Shown one piece after another: positions 26,578-35,465 of a stretch of DNA of 44,424 bases. A model generated the notes under the pieces. It was not told the origin of the DNA, did no database searches, and saw only the letters and a list, made by a program, of their open reading frames with translations. The translations under genes and the position numbers were made by a program. Position 1 is the stretch's first letter; each line of letters opens with the position of its first letter. The stretch covers positions 1-44,424 of the forward strand of contig JAQUJY010000014.1 of assembly GCA_028680705.1 (NCBI GenBank). Reading direction: 5' to 3'. The DNA is from Bacteroidales bacterium (GTDB lineage Bacteria > Bacteroidota > Bacteroidia > Bacteroidales > Tenuifilaceae).

Positions 26578-26832
26578 GCAGCAAAAATAGGAAATGATTT
26601 GAACTATTTGCCCCGTAAACCAGCTGAAAAGTTTAATGATTACCCTTGAAAGATGAAAAAGTAAACCATAAGCGATGGGTTTTAGCCTAAGGGTTAAACT
26701 AAATTAGTGAGTTTTATTTACGATAGATTTTAGTTGGTAAATTTAAATGATATATTCGTCAAATAGTTAGGCTTAAACGCAATAAAAATCGAACTGTATC
26801 GCTATTTTAGTGAGCTTAAAAAATAAAAAATT

Positions 26833-27633
26833 GTGATTGACGTAAACCATTCAGTTAAACTTGCACAGGATTTCATGGTGTACAAAATGTCCTCAAAATC
26901 ATCGGCAGGGCATGGTATTCATTCACCGCTAGTATATAGTTTTGCCCGTGATGTTGTGCACAAAAAGGAGAGAGACCGATATATTGACGAGATTGAATGG
27001 TACAGGGATTGGCAAATTCAATCACCACTGCTAATCAAAAAAAGTCATCATGGTGCAGGGAGCAAATTACCTTACAACGAGATGCCAATAGGACGGCTAA
27101 TACGTTCCTCGTCCGTATCATCTAAACATGGAGTCTTTCTTTACCGTTTAGCAAAATGGCTTGATGCAAAGCAAATTTTGGAACTGGGAACATCTGTTGG
27201 TATTAGTACAATGTATCTTTCGGGTGCTCAGCCCCATGCCAAAATTGTTAGCCTTGAAGGTGATAGAGAAAGGGCATTGCTTGCAAAGCATTCGTTCGAC
27301 TATATGGAGTGTAATAATATTGAGGTAATTGAGGGCGATTTTGATATCACCCTGTCCACAGCGCTTTGTCGCCTTCCAGTGCTCGATATGGTTTTCTTCG
27401 ATGGTAATCATAGTGCCGAACCAACGCTCAAGTACTTTAAACGATGCTTAGGGCATATTCACACCAATACTGCTTTTGTTTTTGATGATATACGATGGAG
27501 CAATGAGATGTTCCGTACATGGCAGGTTATTGCTAATCATAGCAGCGTTTCCGTAAGCATTGATTTATTTAGTCTTGGCGTTGTACTTTTCCGAAAAGAT
27601 ATCCCTAAACAACACTTTGTAATAAACTTTTAG
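26833..27633 (+). CDS. SAM-dependent O-methyltransferase-like protein
   Basis: A 266-residue class I methyltransferase. The start is probably the GTG at 26833; an ATG 42 nt downstream is the alternative. The N-terminal region has a HGIHSPLVYSFARDVV segment (about 32-47) that recurs in a Bacteroidota-specific family. The SAM-binding core follows: ILELGTSVGISTMYLS (about 113-128), the acidic end of strand 2 in IVSLEGDRERA, and a catechol-O-methyltransferase-like LDMVFFDGNHS motif (about 182-192). The acceptor substrate is not identifiable. It is divergent from recG and followed by the ABC ATPase after 48 nt. Confidence 0.87.
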   Translation: MIDVNHSVKLAQDFMVYKMSSKSSAGHGIHSPLVYSFARDVVHKKERDRYIDEIEWYRDWQIQSPLLIKKSHHGAGSKLPYNEMPIGRLIRSSSVSSKHGVFLYRLAKWLDAKQILELGTSVGISTMYLSGAQPHAKIVSLEGDRERALLAKHSFDYMECNNIEVIEGDFDITLSTALCRLPVLDMVFFDGNHSAEPTLKYFKRCLGHIHTNTAFVFDDIRWSNEMFRTWQVIANHSSVSVSIDLFSLGVVLFRKDIPKQHFVINF

Positions 27634-27641
27634 TAGGTTTG
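27634..27641 (+). promoter_or_regulatory. Candidate -7 promoter element of the ABC ATPase gene
   Basis: TAGGTTTG is an exact TAnnTTTG match 41 nt upstream of the ATG. The nearest TTTG upstream (27616-27619) is only 14 nt away instead of 19-21, so the match is incomplete. Confidence 0.35.
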
Positions 27642-27681
27642 CTTGACTGTATGCAACAGTTAATTTTAATTCGACTTTTTT

Positions 27682-28413
27682 ATGAGGAATGCAAAAACCC
27701 TAATTGATATAACCGATATCAAAAAACACTATAAGGTTGGTAGCGTAGTGGTTAAAGCCCTTGATGGAGTCTCAGTTCTGATACAACAGAATGAGTATGT
27801 TGCTATTATGGGACCATCGGGTTCGGGTAAATCAACCCTTATGAATATTTTAGGATGCTTAGATACTCCAACCGACGGAACTTACATTCTTAATGGTACT
27901 GATGTAAGTAAACTTGAGGATGATAGCCTGGCTGAAATTAGGAATAAGGAGATTGGTTTTGTTTTTCAAACATTTAATCTTTTACCACGATACTCTGCTT
28001 TGGAAAATGTTACGCTACCGTTAATTTATGCTGGTATAGGAAAAAATGACAGGGTTGTAATGGCCAAAGATGCCATTGAGAAGGTAAGCCTTACCGATAG
28101 GATGCTTCATAAGCCCAATGAACTTTCTGGTGGGCAGAGACAACGGGTAGCAGTTGCTCGTGCACTTGTTAATAATCCTTCAATAATTCTTGCTGATGAG
28201 CCAACGGGGAACCTCGATTCTAAAACCTCAGTTGACATAATGAATCTTTTTGAGGAGATTTACCGACAGGGTAATACTATTATTGTTGTAACACATGAGG
28301 AGGAAATTGCCAGGCATGCAAGGAGAATAATTAGGTTAAGGGACGGCTTAGTGGAATCTGACGAGTTTAATCCAAATCCTATTGCACAGCAAGAAATTGT
28401 TTTACCAGAATAA
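27682..28413 (+). CDS. ABC transporter ATP-binding protein (MacB/LolD type)
   Basis: A 243-residue ATPase of the MacB/LolD/FtsE group. Walker A is GPSGSGKST at 44-52, the Q-loop is in [10 protein letters not shown] (about 93-102), the signature is LSGGQ at 148-152, Walker B is IILADEP at 168-174, and the H-loop is in VVTHEEE. The subgroup-typical [21 protein letters not shown] phrase supports export or lipoprotein-release function. No permease gene is adjacent, so the membrane partner must be elsewhere in the genome. Upstream is the methyltransferase; downstream is a 209-nt spacer before the cobalamin adenosyltransferase. Confidence 0.93.
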   Translation: MRNAKTLIDITDIKKHYKVGSVVVKALDGVSVLIQQNEYVAIMGPSGSGKSTLMNILGCLDTPTDGTYILNGTDVSKLEDDSLAEIRNKEIGFVFQTFNLLPRYSALENVTLPLIYAGIGKNDRVVMAKDAIEKVSLTDRMLHKPNELSGGQRQRVAVARALVNNPSIILADEPTGNLDSKTSVDIMNLFEEIYRQGNTIIVVTHEEEIARHARRIIRLRDGLVESDEFNPNPIAQQEIVLPE

Positions 28414-28622
28414 AGTTTTCCACCCAAATTTTTTAAGAGTTCCCCAAAAGGGTAAGATGCTATCCTGCATGTTTACTCTATTTTTACAAAAAACCAATTC
28501 AGATTAGAGGTTAATTGTAAAATTCGCAAAAAAACACCTATAATCATTGAACCTTTTTGTATTCTATGCATTTTATACTTTGAGTTTATTGTAGTTTGTT
28601 TAATATTGAAAAATTAGTTAAA
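28414..28622. other. 209-nt spacer with no clear element
   Basis: AT-rich DNA between the ABC ATPase and the cobalamin adenosyltransferase. Near-promoter strings (TACTTTG, TAGTTTG) miss the two-base spacing of TAnnTTTG. I see no cobalamin riboswitch-like structure. Confidence 0.4.
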
Positions 28623-29171
28623 GTGAAAATATATACAAAAACTGGCGACAAGGGGAGTACAGCATTGATAGGTGGAGCCCGTGTGCCTAAGTATCATCCC
28701 AGGATAGAGGCTTATGGAACGGTTGATGAGCTTATGGCCTTTGTTAGTTTGCTTAGGGATCAGGATATTGGGGAGCATTGGAAGGAATTCCTATATCTAG
28801 TTCTCGATAGGCTGATGAGTTGTGCATCAATTCTAGCAGCCGATTGTAGTGATTGTGAGGTTAAAATACCGGAAATTCCTGACTTTGATATTGAAGAACT
28901 GGAGCAACAAATTGATTTTATTGATACTCAGGTTGAGCCCCTTACCTCATTTGTGCTTCCAGGGGGTCATCAGGCCATATCACTTTGCCATGTTGCCCGC
29001 ACTATTTGCCGCAGAGCCGAAAGGCTTTCTATTCAGGTTGCAGAGCAAAATCAGATACCTGAAAATTTAATAAAATACCTGAATAGGCTCAGCGATTTTT
29101 TCTTTATGTTATCGAGAATTTTAGCGAAAGATTTAAATGTTAAACAAATTCCTTGGCAACCTAGGGTATGA
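28623..29171 (+). CDS. Cob(I)alamin adenosyltransferase, PduO type
   Basis: Transfers the adenosyl group of ATP to corrinoids to make coenzyme B12. I chose the GTG at 28623 because the family N-terminus (KIYTKTGDKGSTALIGG) begins immediately there. An in-frame TTG at 28596 would add nine residues with no family counterpart. The 182-residue protein has the ATP-binding N-terminus, the R-x-x-AYGTVDEL segment (about 27-38) and the C-terminal helix with CHVARTICRRAERLS (about 127-141). No other B12 gene is nearby. It is followed after 80 nt by the DUF2795 gene, which has its own promoter element. Confidence 0.93.
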   Translation: MKIYTKTGDKGSTALIGGARVPKYHPRIEAYGTVDELMAFVSLLRDQDIGEHWKEFLYLVLDRLMSCASILAADCSDCEVKIPEIPDFDIEELEQQIDFIDTQVEPLTSFVLPGGHQAISLCHVARTICRRAERLSIQVAEQNQIPENLIKYLNRLSDFFFMLSRILAKDLNVKQIPWQPRV

Positions 29172-29185
29172 TATAAATTTTTTTA

Positions 29186-29193
29186 TATATTTG
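29186..29193 (+). promoter_or_regulatory. Candidate -7 promoter element of the DUF2795 gene
   Basis: TATATTTG is an exact TAnnTTTG match 58 nt before the ATG. It abuts a 10-bp palindrome GCATTAATGC (29193-29202), placing the palindrome near the predicted transcription start. No strong -33 element is visible. Confidence 0.5.
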
Positions 29194-29251
29194 CATTAAT
29201 GCAGTAAAATGCAACTATCTAATAATCAAATAAATAACATATATTTAACTT

Positions 29252-29473
29252 ATGTATTGGACACTAGAATTAGCATCGAAGTTAGAGGATGCACCTTGGC
29301 CTGCTTCAAAAGAGGAGCTTATTGACTTTGCAATTCGCTCAGGAGCACCACTTGAAGTAATTGAAAATCTTCAGGAGTTAGAGGATGAGGGTGAGAATTA
29401 CGAGAGTATAGAGGATATTTGGCCCGATTACCCAACAAAGGACGATTTCTTTTTTAATGAGGATGAGTATTAG
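29252..29473 (+). CDS. DUF2795 family small protein
   Basis: A 73-residue acidic cytosolic protein. The sequence WPASKEELIDFAIRSGAPLEVIENLQEL (about 17-44) is the DUF2795 core, a predicted small helical fold common in Bacteroidota and Actinobacteria. The C-terminus is strongly acidic (ESIEDIWPDYPTKDDFFFNEDEY). The function of the family is unknown. It has its own promoter element and is closed by a strong terminator that lies inside the end of the convergent OstA-like gene. Confidence 0.9.
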   Translation: MYWTLELASKLEDAPWPASKEELIDFAIRSGAPLEVIENLQELEDEGENYESIEDIWPDYPTKDDFFFNEDEY

Positions 29474-29496
29474 TTAACTCTTTTTTAAGCAATATC

Positions 29497-29534
29497 AACC
29501 CTGCTCATAATTTTTCGGCAGGGTTCTTTTTTTT
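29497..29534 (+). terminator. Strong terminator overlapping the 3' end of the OstA-like gene
   Basis: AACCCTGC (29497-29504) pairs with GCAGGGTT (29518-29525) around a 13-nt loop and is followed by C then a run of nine T. This is a textbook rho-independent terminator for the plus-strand DUF2795 gene. Its right arm and T-run also encode the last residues (KKKNPAEKL) of the minus-strand OstA-like protein. Confidence 0.88.
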
Positions 29535-31130
29535 ATCACGAAACAGGTTTGCCTTATTTTCTATTGGTATATAAAAACCTAAATTTAGCCCTTTGGGAAT
29601 TATCTCATTCTCACTTTTGGGGCGCTTATCGTTCTGCCAAGCAAAGCCTTTTAGCGTAACCTCTTTTATGTTGATATTTTGAATAGGGAAGAGGGTAGCC
29701 TTAGGCGTATCTCGGAACATTATGCTTGAAACCTTATTATCATTTAGGTTAATGGTTAGATTACTGCTTTCTGCTTTATTTACAGCGCTAAGTTTGCCCT
29801 TATCACGAACATAGTAGGCGGTTTGTCCGTTTCCTTTCACATCAATTTTTGTTAGCCTGCCGGCATTAAAAAAACCCTCCATTTCTTTACCCCTAATCTG
29901 GTTAAAGTGAATAGAATCTTCCTGCGAGCAAATAAACGCTGAACCGTTGAAGTACATCCTATTTATGGTTTCGTTCTTAAATAGAATGTCTAGCTTGTCT
30001 GACGAGAGTTGGTTTTCTTCGTTCCAGATAATTGGGCTAACGTACATGGTTAGCAACGAGTCGGTGCTATGGTAAATCATTGAGTCGCAAATGCCCTGTA
30101 TATCTTGGCGATAGAATCGGACATCACCAATACCCTTCATTAAATGGAACAAGGTTGAGTCAGTTTTAACTGAGTCTCTTATGGCATTGCCTATTAGTTT
30201 ATCGGCTCTTAGGTAAAGCGTATCACCCTCTTCGGAGATTGAGAGAACCAATGGGTTTTTTGAAGCTTCACCAAACTCAGTGTGCTCAAAATACTCTATA
30301 TAATCGGCATATAGCGTTAACCTTTGGGCAGTATCGATAATGCACCCATTCTTTTCAATTTCGGCAAAACCTTGTTGCTTGTTGTAGTATATTCTTTCTC
30401 CAAAAACTCTTTGCTCCCCATTATCAACAAATGCATTTTGCTGAAGTTCAGTTATATTGTCCCTTCGATTGTACCAACCTCTTTCGCCATAAGCATAGTT
30501 ATTATCATTATAAACTCTTGTGGGGCCATAAAACCATATTGTTTCGGAGCGTGTATTATACTGTAACGAGTCTGTATTTAGCACAATATCCTTATCCTTG
30601 TAGGCTACATTCTCAGCAAATGCAAAGAGTTTTTGCCTTGAAAAGTAGATGCCTCTTTTACTAGAGAAATGTGCACTGTCGGTTGTAATAATCCCTCCTC
30701 CAAAGAAGTTTGCTTTCTGCTCATTTGTATTAAAATCCAGAAAATTAGTTATTAGGCTAGCGTCCTCATCAACAAGTCTTACTATTTTTCCTCTTACTCG
30801 TCCTTGCTTTGTATCGCTGTTGTAGTGCAGCGTGTCGCCATATAGTGTGCTGCTTTCCTGAAATACGACTACGTTGCCAAACGCATCAAAGCGACTTTGA
30901 CTAGTATAGTCGTAAGCGCTATCGCAATGCATAATCACATCTTCGTGCCGAATAACCACATTGCCAATAAGCCGTCTTATGTCTTGACCCTCGTGCTTAA
31001 GGTTTCGCATTCTATCGGCTTTCTCAATAACAATCTGCTTGCGCTGCTGTGCAACAAGCGAGTAGGAAGCACTACCGACAATACAGAATAGGCTAAATAG
31101 TATTCGCAGGATAGTGCTAGTGTTTCTCAT
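29505..31130 (-). CDS. OstA-like (LptA/OstA domain) outer-membrane biogenesis protein
   Basis: A 541-residue exported protein with an N-terminal signal (MRNTSTILRILFSLFCIVGSASYSLVAQ) and long tracts of LptA/OstA-type beta-jellyroll repeats. Characteristic phrases recur, such as DVIMHCDSAYDYTSQSRFDAFGNVVVFQESSTLYGDTLHYN (about 65-105) and similar HCDSA/SD-Y blocks later. LptA-like folds form the periplasmic bridge for lipopolysaccharide. The role of this longer Bacteroidota form is less settled. It is the last gene of the guaB-parvulin operon, 19 nt after the SurA-like gene. Its stop codon lies within the terminator of the convergent gene. Confidence 0.88.
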   Translation of the reverse strand: MRNTSTILRILFSLFCIVGSASYSLVAQQRKQIVIEKADRMRNLKHEGQDIRRLIGNVVIRHEDVIMHCDSAYDYTSQSRFDAFGNVVVFQESSTLYGDTLHYNSDTKQGRVRGKIVRLVDEDASLITNFLDFNTNEQKANFFGGGIITTDSAHFSSKRGIYFSRQKLFAFAENVAYKDKDIVLNTDSLQYNTRSETIWFYGPTRVYNDNNYAYGERGWYNRRDNITELQQNAFVDNGEQRVFGERIYYNKQQGFAEIEKNGCIIDTAQRLTLYADYIEYFEHTEFGEASKNPLVLSISEEGDTLYLRADKLIGNAIRDSVKTDSTLFHLMKGIGDVRFYRQDIQGICDSMIYHSTDSLLTMYVSPIIWNEENQLSSDKLDILFKNETINRMYFNGSAFICSQEDSIHFNQIRGKEMEGFFNAGRLTKIDVKGNGQTAYYVRDKGKLSAVNKAESSNLTINLNDNKVSSIMFRDTPKATLFPIQNINIKEVTLKGFAWQNDKRPKSENEIIPKGLNLGFYIPIENKANLFRDKKKNPAEKL

Positions 31131-31149
31131 TGTTAGGCTTTAAGGGGTG

Positions 31150-32508
31150 CTATTTAACCCATCCTAAAAACTCGAAGCTACAGTTTTGGAAAGATGGGTC
31201 GATGCGTATAAATGTAGCGTTAATCTTTTTCTGAGTCCATTCCGTAAAAGCTTCTTGCTTTTTCTGCATCATGGCCATTTGCTGAATGGTTGCATAATCC
31301 TGTTCGATGTTAGCAATGTGTTGCGGGATGATGTTTGTAATGGTTAAAATTTTATTCACCACATTGGCATGCTCATCGCGCGATTCGAAAGGGGCACTGT
31401 TCTCACCAACCTTAAGGTTTTTAATAACATAAAAATCGGAGGGAGCTAGATGCTCTTTTTCGAAAAGTGATGTGTTAGTTCTTGGATTGATTGCAAGCCC
31501 ACCGCTTAATCTGGTTTTTTCATCCTCAGAAAAGCGTTGTGCTGCTTGCTTGAATGTAAGGGAATCGGCATTGATTAGGTTAACAATGCTGTCGAGTTTA
31601 TTTTGGTTTTGTAAAAGTTGACTTTGGGTATAGGAAGGTTTCATTAGGATATGTCTAACATTTACCTGATCGTTTCTACGTTCTATCATTTGGATAAGGT
31701 GAAACCCATATTCCGATTCAACAATTTGGCTTACTTGTCCATCCTTTAAATTAAATGCAGCATCGGCAAAACTTTTTACAAGTTGATCGCGGGAACTAAA
31801 ACCTAATTCGCCTCCATGGGCTACGGTTGCCCTATCCTCAGAATAGGCTACTGCCAAGGTAGAAAAGCGTTCGCCCTTAAGAATCCTTTCGCGTAATTCG
31901 AGAAGCCTCTCTCTCACTGCCAATTTGGCTTCGCCAGAGGCTGGGGGGTAAAGTATAATTTGCCTTATTTCATACTGCTCAGGAATAGTTGGTAAGCTAT
32001 CTTTGGGGAAACTGCGGAATATTTTTTTTACTTCCGATGGTGTAACTGTAACGTTTTTAACAATGCTCTCTTGCATTTGCTGTGCAATAAGGCTTTCTTT
32101 AATTGTTTTTCGGAGATCGCTCTTAATCTGAAAAATTGATTTGTTGAAGTACTTTTCCAACTCGGTTTCAGATCCTACCTGATTAATAAAATAGCGCAAC
32201 CTCCGCTCCATCTCAGATTCAACCATGGCAGGTCCAACCTCAATACTATCTAGTGCAGCTTGGTGGATTAACAATTTGTGGATGAGTAGATCCTCAAAAA
32301 CGTTACACTTAACATCACCCTCTGATTCAACGCCTTGCATTTTAAGCCTAAGGTGCTCTTGTTCAATGTCGGAAAGAAGAATCTTCTCTGATCCAACAAC
32401 GCCAAGAACTTGATCAATTATATGTTGGGCATTTGCAGGGTTAAGGCTTAAGGTAATGGTTATTGATATGATTAACGCCTTTAAAAAACGATTGAGTGCT
32501 AAGTTCAT
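31150..32508 (-). CDS. SurA-like periplasmic peptidyl-prolyl isomerase
   Basis: A 452-residue exported chaperone with a signal peptide (about 1-27, ending NPANAQ), a SurA N-terminal helical domain (about 29-170) and two parvulin domains. The first parvulin (about 180-282) contains YEIRQIILYP and ATVAHGGELGFSSRDQLVKSFADAAF. The second (about 285-385) contains VNVRHILMKPSYTQ and DEKTRLSGGLAIN. SurA carries nascent outer-membrane proteins to the BAM complex. It lies between the lipoprotein gene (14-nt gap) and the OstA-like gene (19-nt gap). Confidence 0.92.
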   Translation of the reverse strand: MNLALNRFLKALIISITITLSLNPANAQHIIDQVLGVVGSEKILLSDIEQEHLRLKMQGVESEGDVKCNVFEDLLIHKLLIHQAALDSIEVGPAMVESEMERRLRYFINQVGSETELEKYFNKSIFQIKSDLRKTIKESLIAQQMQESIVKNVTVTPSEVKKIFRSFPKDSLPTIPEQYEIRQIILYPPASGEAKLAVRERLLELRERILKGERFSTLAVAYSEDRATVAHGGELGFSSRDQLVKSFADAAFNLKDGQVSQIVESEYGFHLIQMIERRNDQVNVRHILMKPSYTQSQLLQNQNKLDSIVNLINADSLTFKQAAQRFSEDEKTRLSGGLAINPRTNTSLFEKEHLAPSDFYVIKNLKVGENSAPFESRDEHANVVNKILTITNIIPQHIANIEQDYATIQQMAMMQKKQEAFTEWTQKKINATFIRIDPSFQNCSFEFLGWVK

Positions 32509-32522
32509 CTTTGAGGGAAATG

Positions 32523-33386
32523 TTAGTTTACTAATATATTGAAGTGATTATGGTTCTTGGCATCGGTATATATTTTCGATTCAAGATTTGTTATTAAGCG
32601 TTGCTTGCGTTTGTTGATAATTATGCTTTGAATGTTTTTCTTCTCAAAGCCGATAGGTGCTTGCTGCCCTTGGTGCATTGTTTCTCTAAAACTGATAAGA
32701 TAGGCATGTGTACCATCATTCATCTCTATGCTTTTGTTGTATAGTAAGTATCTTTCAGCATTATTCAGCGGTTCGGGAAGTTCCCTAAGGATTCTAGAGA
32801 ATGGAATCCATTTATCATTAAAGAAGTCGTACTTAATTGCTACCTGATAGGCCAAGTTATCCAGAGTTTTTATATCATCCTCTTTGCTCGATTTATATAG
32901 GCTTTTAATTTTCTCATATAGGGGGTCATCTAGCCTAATTTTAATAAAAAGCGCCTTAACAATACTCTCGTTTAGTATAAAGTTAGAGGCGTTCTCGTTG
33001 TAGAAAAGGTCAACTTCTTCATCGCTAACAATCGTGTCGAGACGTTGCCGGATAAACTCCTGTTCGTATTTAAAGATTAGCAACGATGAGCGGTAGTCCT
33101 CAATTTGTGAGGAAACGTTTTTTTGTCCTTCGCTAAGATTTTTCTCGGCTTTATTAAGCAAAAGTTGTTTTTTTACCCAACGATCGGTGTATGCCATAAG
33201 TAGTTGTATGCTATCTGCTGGGCTTATGCTTTCTGGAAAAATATCCTCAACCTCGCTGATGTATAAGTATTTATCGTATACTCGTGCTATTGGTTCTCCA
33301 TTCTCCTTTTTAGGGTTTATGCACCCCGTATAAAGGAAAATGAAGAGTATAGCTATGAGCGCAAGTTTAAAAGATGTATTATTCAT
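32523..33386 (-). CDS. Putative lipoprotein with SurA-N-like helical domain, no parvulin domain
   Basis: I chose the ATG at 33386 (287 residues), which directly precedes a signal sequence ending YTGC at about 19-22, a plausible lipobox. An in-frame upstream ATG at 33428 lacks signal character. The mature protein is largely helical and charged (SQIEDYRSSLLIFKYEQEFIRQRLDTIV). This resembles the SurA/PpiC N-terminal chaperone domain, but the glycine-rich parvulin signature (GGELG) of its neighbours is absent. It lies between two true isomerases in the same operon, so a chaperone or scaffold role is plausible but unproven. Confidence 0.83.
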   Translation of the reverse strand: MNNTSFKLALIAILFIFLYTGCINPKKENGEPIARVYDKYLYISEVEDIFPESISPADSIQLLMAYTDRWVKKQLLLNKAEKNLSEGQKNVSSQIEDYRSSLLIFKYEQEFIRQRLDTIVSDEEVDLFYNENASNFILNESIVKALFIKIRLDDPLYEKIKSLYKSSKEDDIKTLDNLAYQVAIKYDFFNDKWIPFSRILRELPEPLNNAERYLLYNKSIEMNDGTHAYLISFRETMHQGQQAPIGFEKKNIQSIIINKRKQRLITNLESKIYTDAKNHNHFNILVN

Positions 33387-33457
33387 GCCACTTGTTTTTA
33401 TATGGCTATTAAGTAAAGTCAAATGCAAAGGTTAGCAAAAAAAAGAACCTGCAAAAG

Positions 33458-35422
33458 CTAATTAAGGTTAGAACCTATATCGTTATAAAGTACTTTGTTA
33501 ATGGTTACAGAATGCTTTTTTCTCAGTTCGTCCAACCATTTCTTTTCAATATGCTCTTGATAATCGGCTATAACCTGTCCTTTAATTTCATTGAGGCTTT
33601 TAGGCTCATTGGTAACAGTTTTTATCACTCTGATAAAAGTAAAAATATCATCTTGCTTTTGAACAGGCGATGTATACTTATTCCAGTTATTATGATTTTT
33701 TACCTGTTGCGAACTGGCTAGAGTCACAAGGGGTTCAATGGTAATTAATGTGTCTGTTTCATTGTTAAATTTACTCATGAACGTAGCATCGTCATAACGC
33801 ATTCCACGTCTCGATTTAGCCAGTTTATGTGCTTTTTTAGCGGTTTTTTCATCAACTGCTTTATAAAGTTTTGCATGCACCCTTTCTTCCCATGTATACC
33901 TTTCAATGTTTTCATTGTAAAACTTTTCAATGCCTTCAGTATCATTTGCCGCTTTGCTCCATACCTGTTGATCCATAATCTCGAAAAGAAGAATGCCATC
34001 GTTATACTCCTTTAGCAGATAGTAAAAGTCTAGGTTATTTTCAAGTAGCTGTTTTTCTTCATAGGCAATTACAACATCCTCAACAAAATTGCTGAATGTA
34101 TTTTTGGCTATTGTATATAGAGGGATCCCTCTTTGGGCTTTTTTTTGCGACTCAATCCTCTTCCCTAGTTCGCCAAGGGTATAATCGTTTTTAGCAAAGA
34201 TAAAAACCTTCTTGTTCTTATATTGAGATGGCATTTGCCATGAACCTTTATAAACTGAAGAGTCCAATAATCCATAAAATGTATGTAGTACATCTGCATT
34301 TATTTCGAAGCCATATTTTTCCTTTATCTTTTCAACAAATACCTCTTTGCCAAGTTTTCCTCTTTCGTCGCGGGCAAGCTTAGTTTTAATCTCTGGTAGC
34401 ATTTCGTTTAGGCTACCAATTGTTTTACGGTCGATTAGTTTTATGATATGCCAGCCAAATTGCGATTGAATTGGTTGGGTAATTTCACCAGGGTTAGTAA
34501 GGCTAAATGCTGCTGATTCGAACTCAGGTACCATTCTACCCGAGCCAAACCAAGGGAGTTCTCCGCCATTACGTGCACTGCCTGGGTCTTGACTATGTTT
34601 TTTTGCAAGTTCGGCAAAATCTTCATTCTGAAGAACTAGATTATATATTGATTCTGCCTTTGCTTTAGTTTCTGCCATCTGTTCTTCAGTAGCGTCTTTT
34701 GGGTTCATAATCATTATGTGGGCTACCTTAACTTGGCCAATTGTTGGTCGTTTATCGTTAAGCTGTATAATATGGTATCCATAGCTGGTTTTAATTGGCA
34801 TAGACACATTGCCAATTTCAAGGTTGTAAGCAGCTTCTTCGAAAGGATAAACCATTTGGAATGCAGTAAAATATCCTAAGTTTCCGCCATTTCTGTTAAC
34901 GCTTGCGTCGTCACTGGTTGCCCTTGCAACAGTTTCAAATGGTTCTCCATCAATAATCCTATCCCTAATTTGAAGTGTTTTGTTGTATAACGTTAAAGTA
35001 TCCTCTGGTGTAGCATCTTTTGGAACTAAAATAAGGATGTGACTTGCGTTTATTTCATATTTAAGCCGTTCGTATGCTTCATTGATTAATCTATCCTCAG
35101 TTTTAGTGTCAACCATATAGGGCTGTATTAGTTGTTTACGATACGAGTCGAGTTCCGTCTGGAATTCACTGGTTTTGTCAATCCCATTCGCTTTTGCTTC
35201 GGCCACCTTAAGTTTATAGATAATAAATAGATCGAGGTACTCATCCAAACTTTTTTTATCAACATCGCTTACCATCTGGTTGTTCTTAAGGTAAAACCTT
35301 TCAAACTCATTCCTGGTTACTGTTTCATTGCCAACGGTAATAAGGGTTTCGTTGGAGTTTTGAGAAAAAACGCTAAATGCGCTGATTAAGGTTACTAAAC
35401 CGATAAAAAATACTCTTTTCAT
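33458..35422 (-). CDS. Periplasmic PpiC/parvulin peptidyl-prolyl isomerase, two domains
   Basis: I chose the ATG at 35422 (654 residues), immediately before the signal peptide MKRVFFIGLVTLISAFSVFSQ. An upstream ATG at 35512 lies inside the guaB gene region and gives a non-signal extension. Two parvulin domains follow one another. The first (about 124-225) has INASHILILVPKDA and RNGGNLGYFTAFQMVYPFEEAAY. The second (about 235-335) has VAHIMIMNPKDA and ARNGGELPWFGSGRMVPEFESAAF. A long C-terminal helical region (about 345-654) follows. It starts 43 nt after guaB and is the first envelope gene of the operon. Confidence 0.92.
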   Translation of the reverse strand: MKRVFFIGLVTLISAFSVFSQNSNETLITVGNETVTRNEFERFYLKNNQMVSDVDKKSLDEYLDLFIIYKLKVAEAKANGIDKTSEFQTELDSYRKQLIQPYMVDTKTEDRLINEAYERLKYEINASHILILVPKDATPEDTLTLYNKTLQIRDRIIDGEPFETVARATSDDASVNRNGGNLGYFTAFQMVYPFEEAAYNLEIGNVSMPIKTSYGYHIIQLNDKRPTIGQVKVAHIMIMNPKDATEEQMAETKAKAESIYNLVLQNEDFAELAKKHSQDPGSARNGGELPWFGSGRMVPEFESAAFSLTNPGEITQPIQSQFGWHIIKLIDRKTIGSLNEMLPEIKTKLARDERGKLGKEVFVEKIKEKYGFEINADVLHTFYGLLDSSVYKGSWQMPSQYKNKKVFIFAKNDYTLGELGKRIESQKKAQRGIPLYTIAKNTFSNFVEDVVIAYEEKQLLENNLDFYYLLKEYNDGILLFEIMDQQVWSKAANDTEGIEKFYNENIERYTWEERVHAKLYKAVDEKTAKKAHKLAKSRRGMRYDDATFMSKFNNETDTLITIEPLVTLASSQQVKNHNNWNKYTSPVQKQDDIFTFIRVIKTVTNEPKSLNEIKGQVIADYQEHIEKKWLDELRKKHSVTINKVLYNDIGSNLN

Positions 35423-35465
35423 GATTGTGTTTTTTAAAAGAAAAAGGGTGATTTGTTTTTTTGTT

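Noticed and set aside
26582..26589. TATTTTTG on the minus strand five nucleotides before the recG ATG, implying a leaderless recG transcript
   Set aside because: The -7 match is exact, but there is no -33 element. A six-base match is common in AT-rich DNA, and a leaderless helicase mRNA would be an extra assumption.
28414..28622. Cobalamin riboswitch before the adenosyltransferase gene
   Set aside because: No B12-box-like conserved segment or long paired structure is visible in the spacer.
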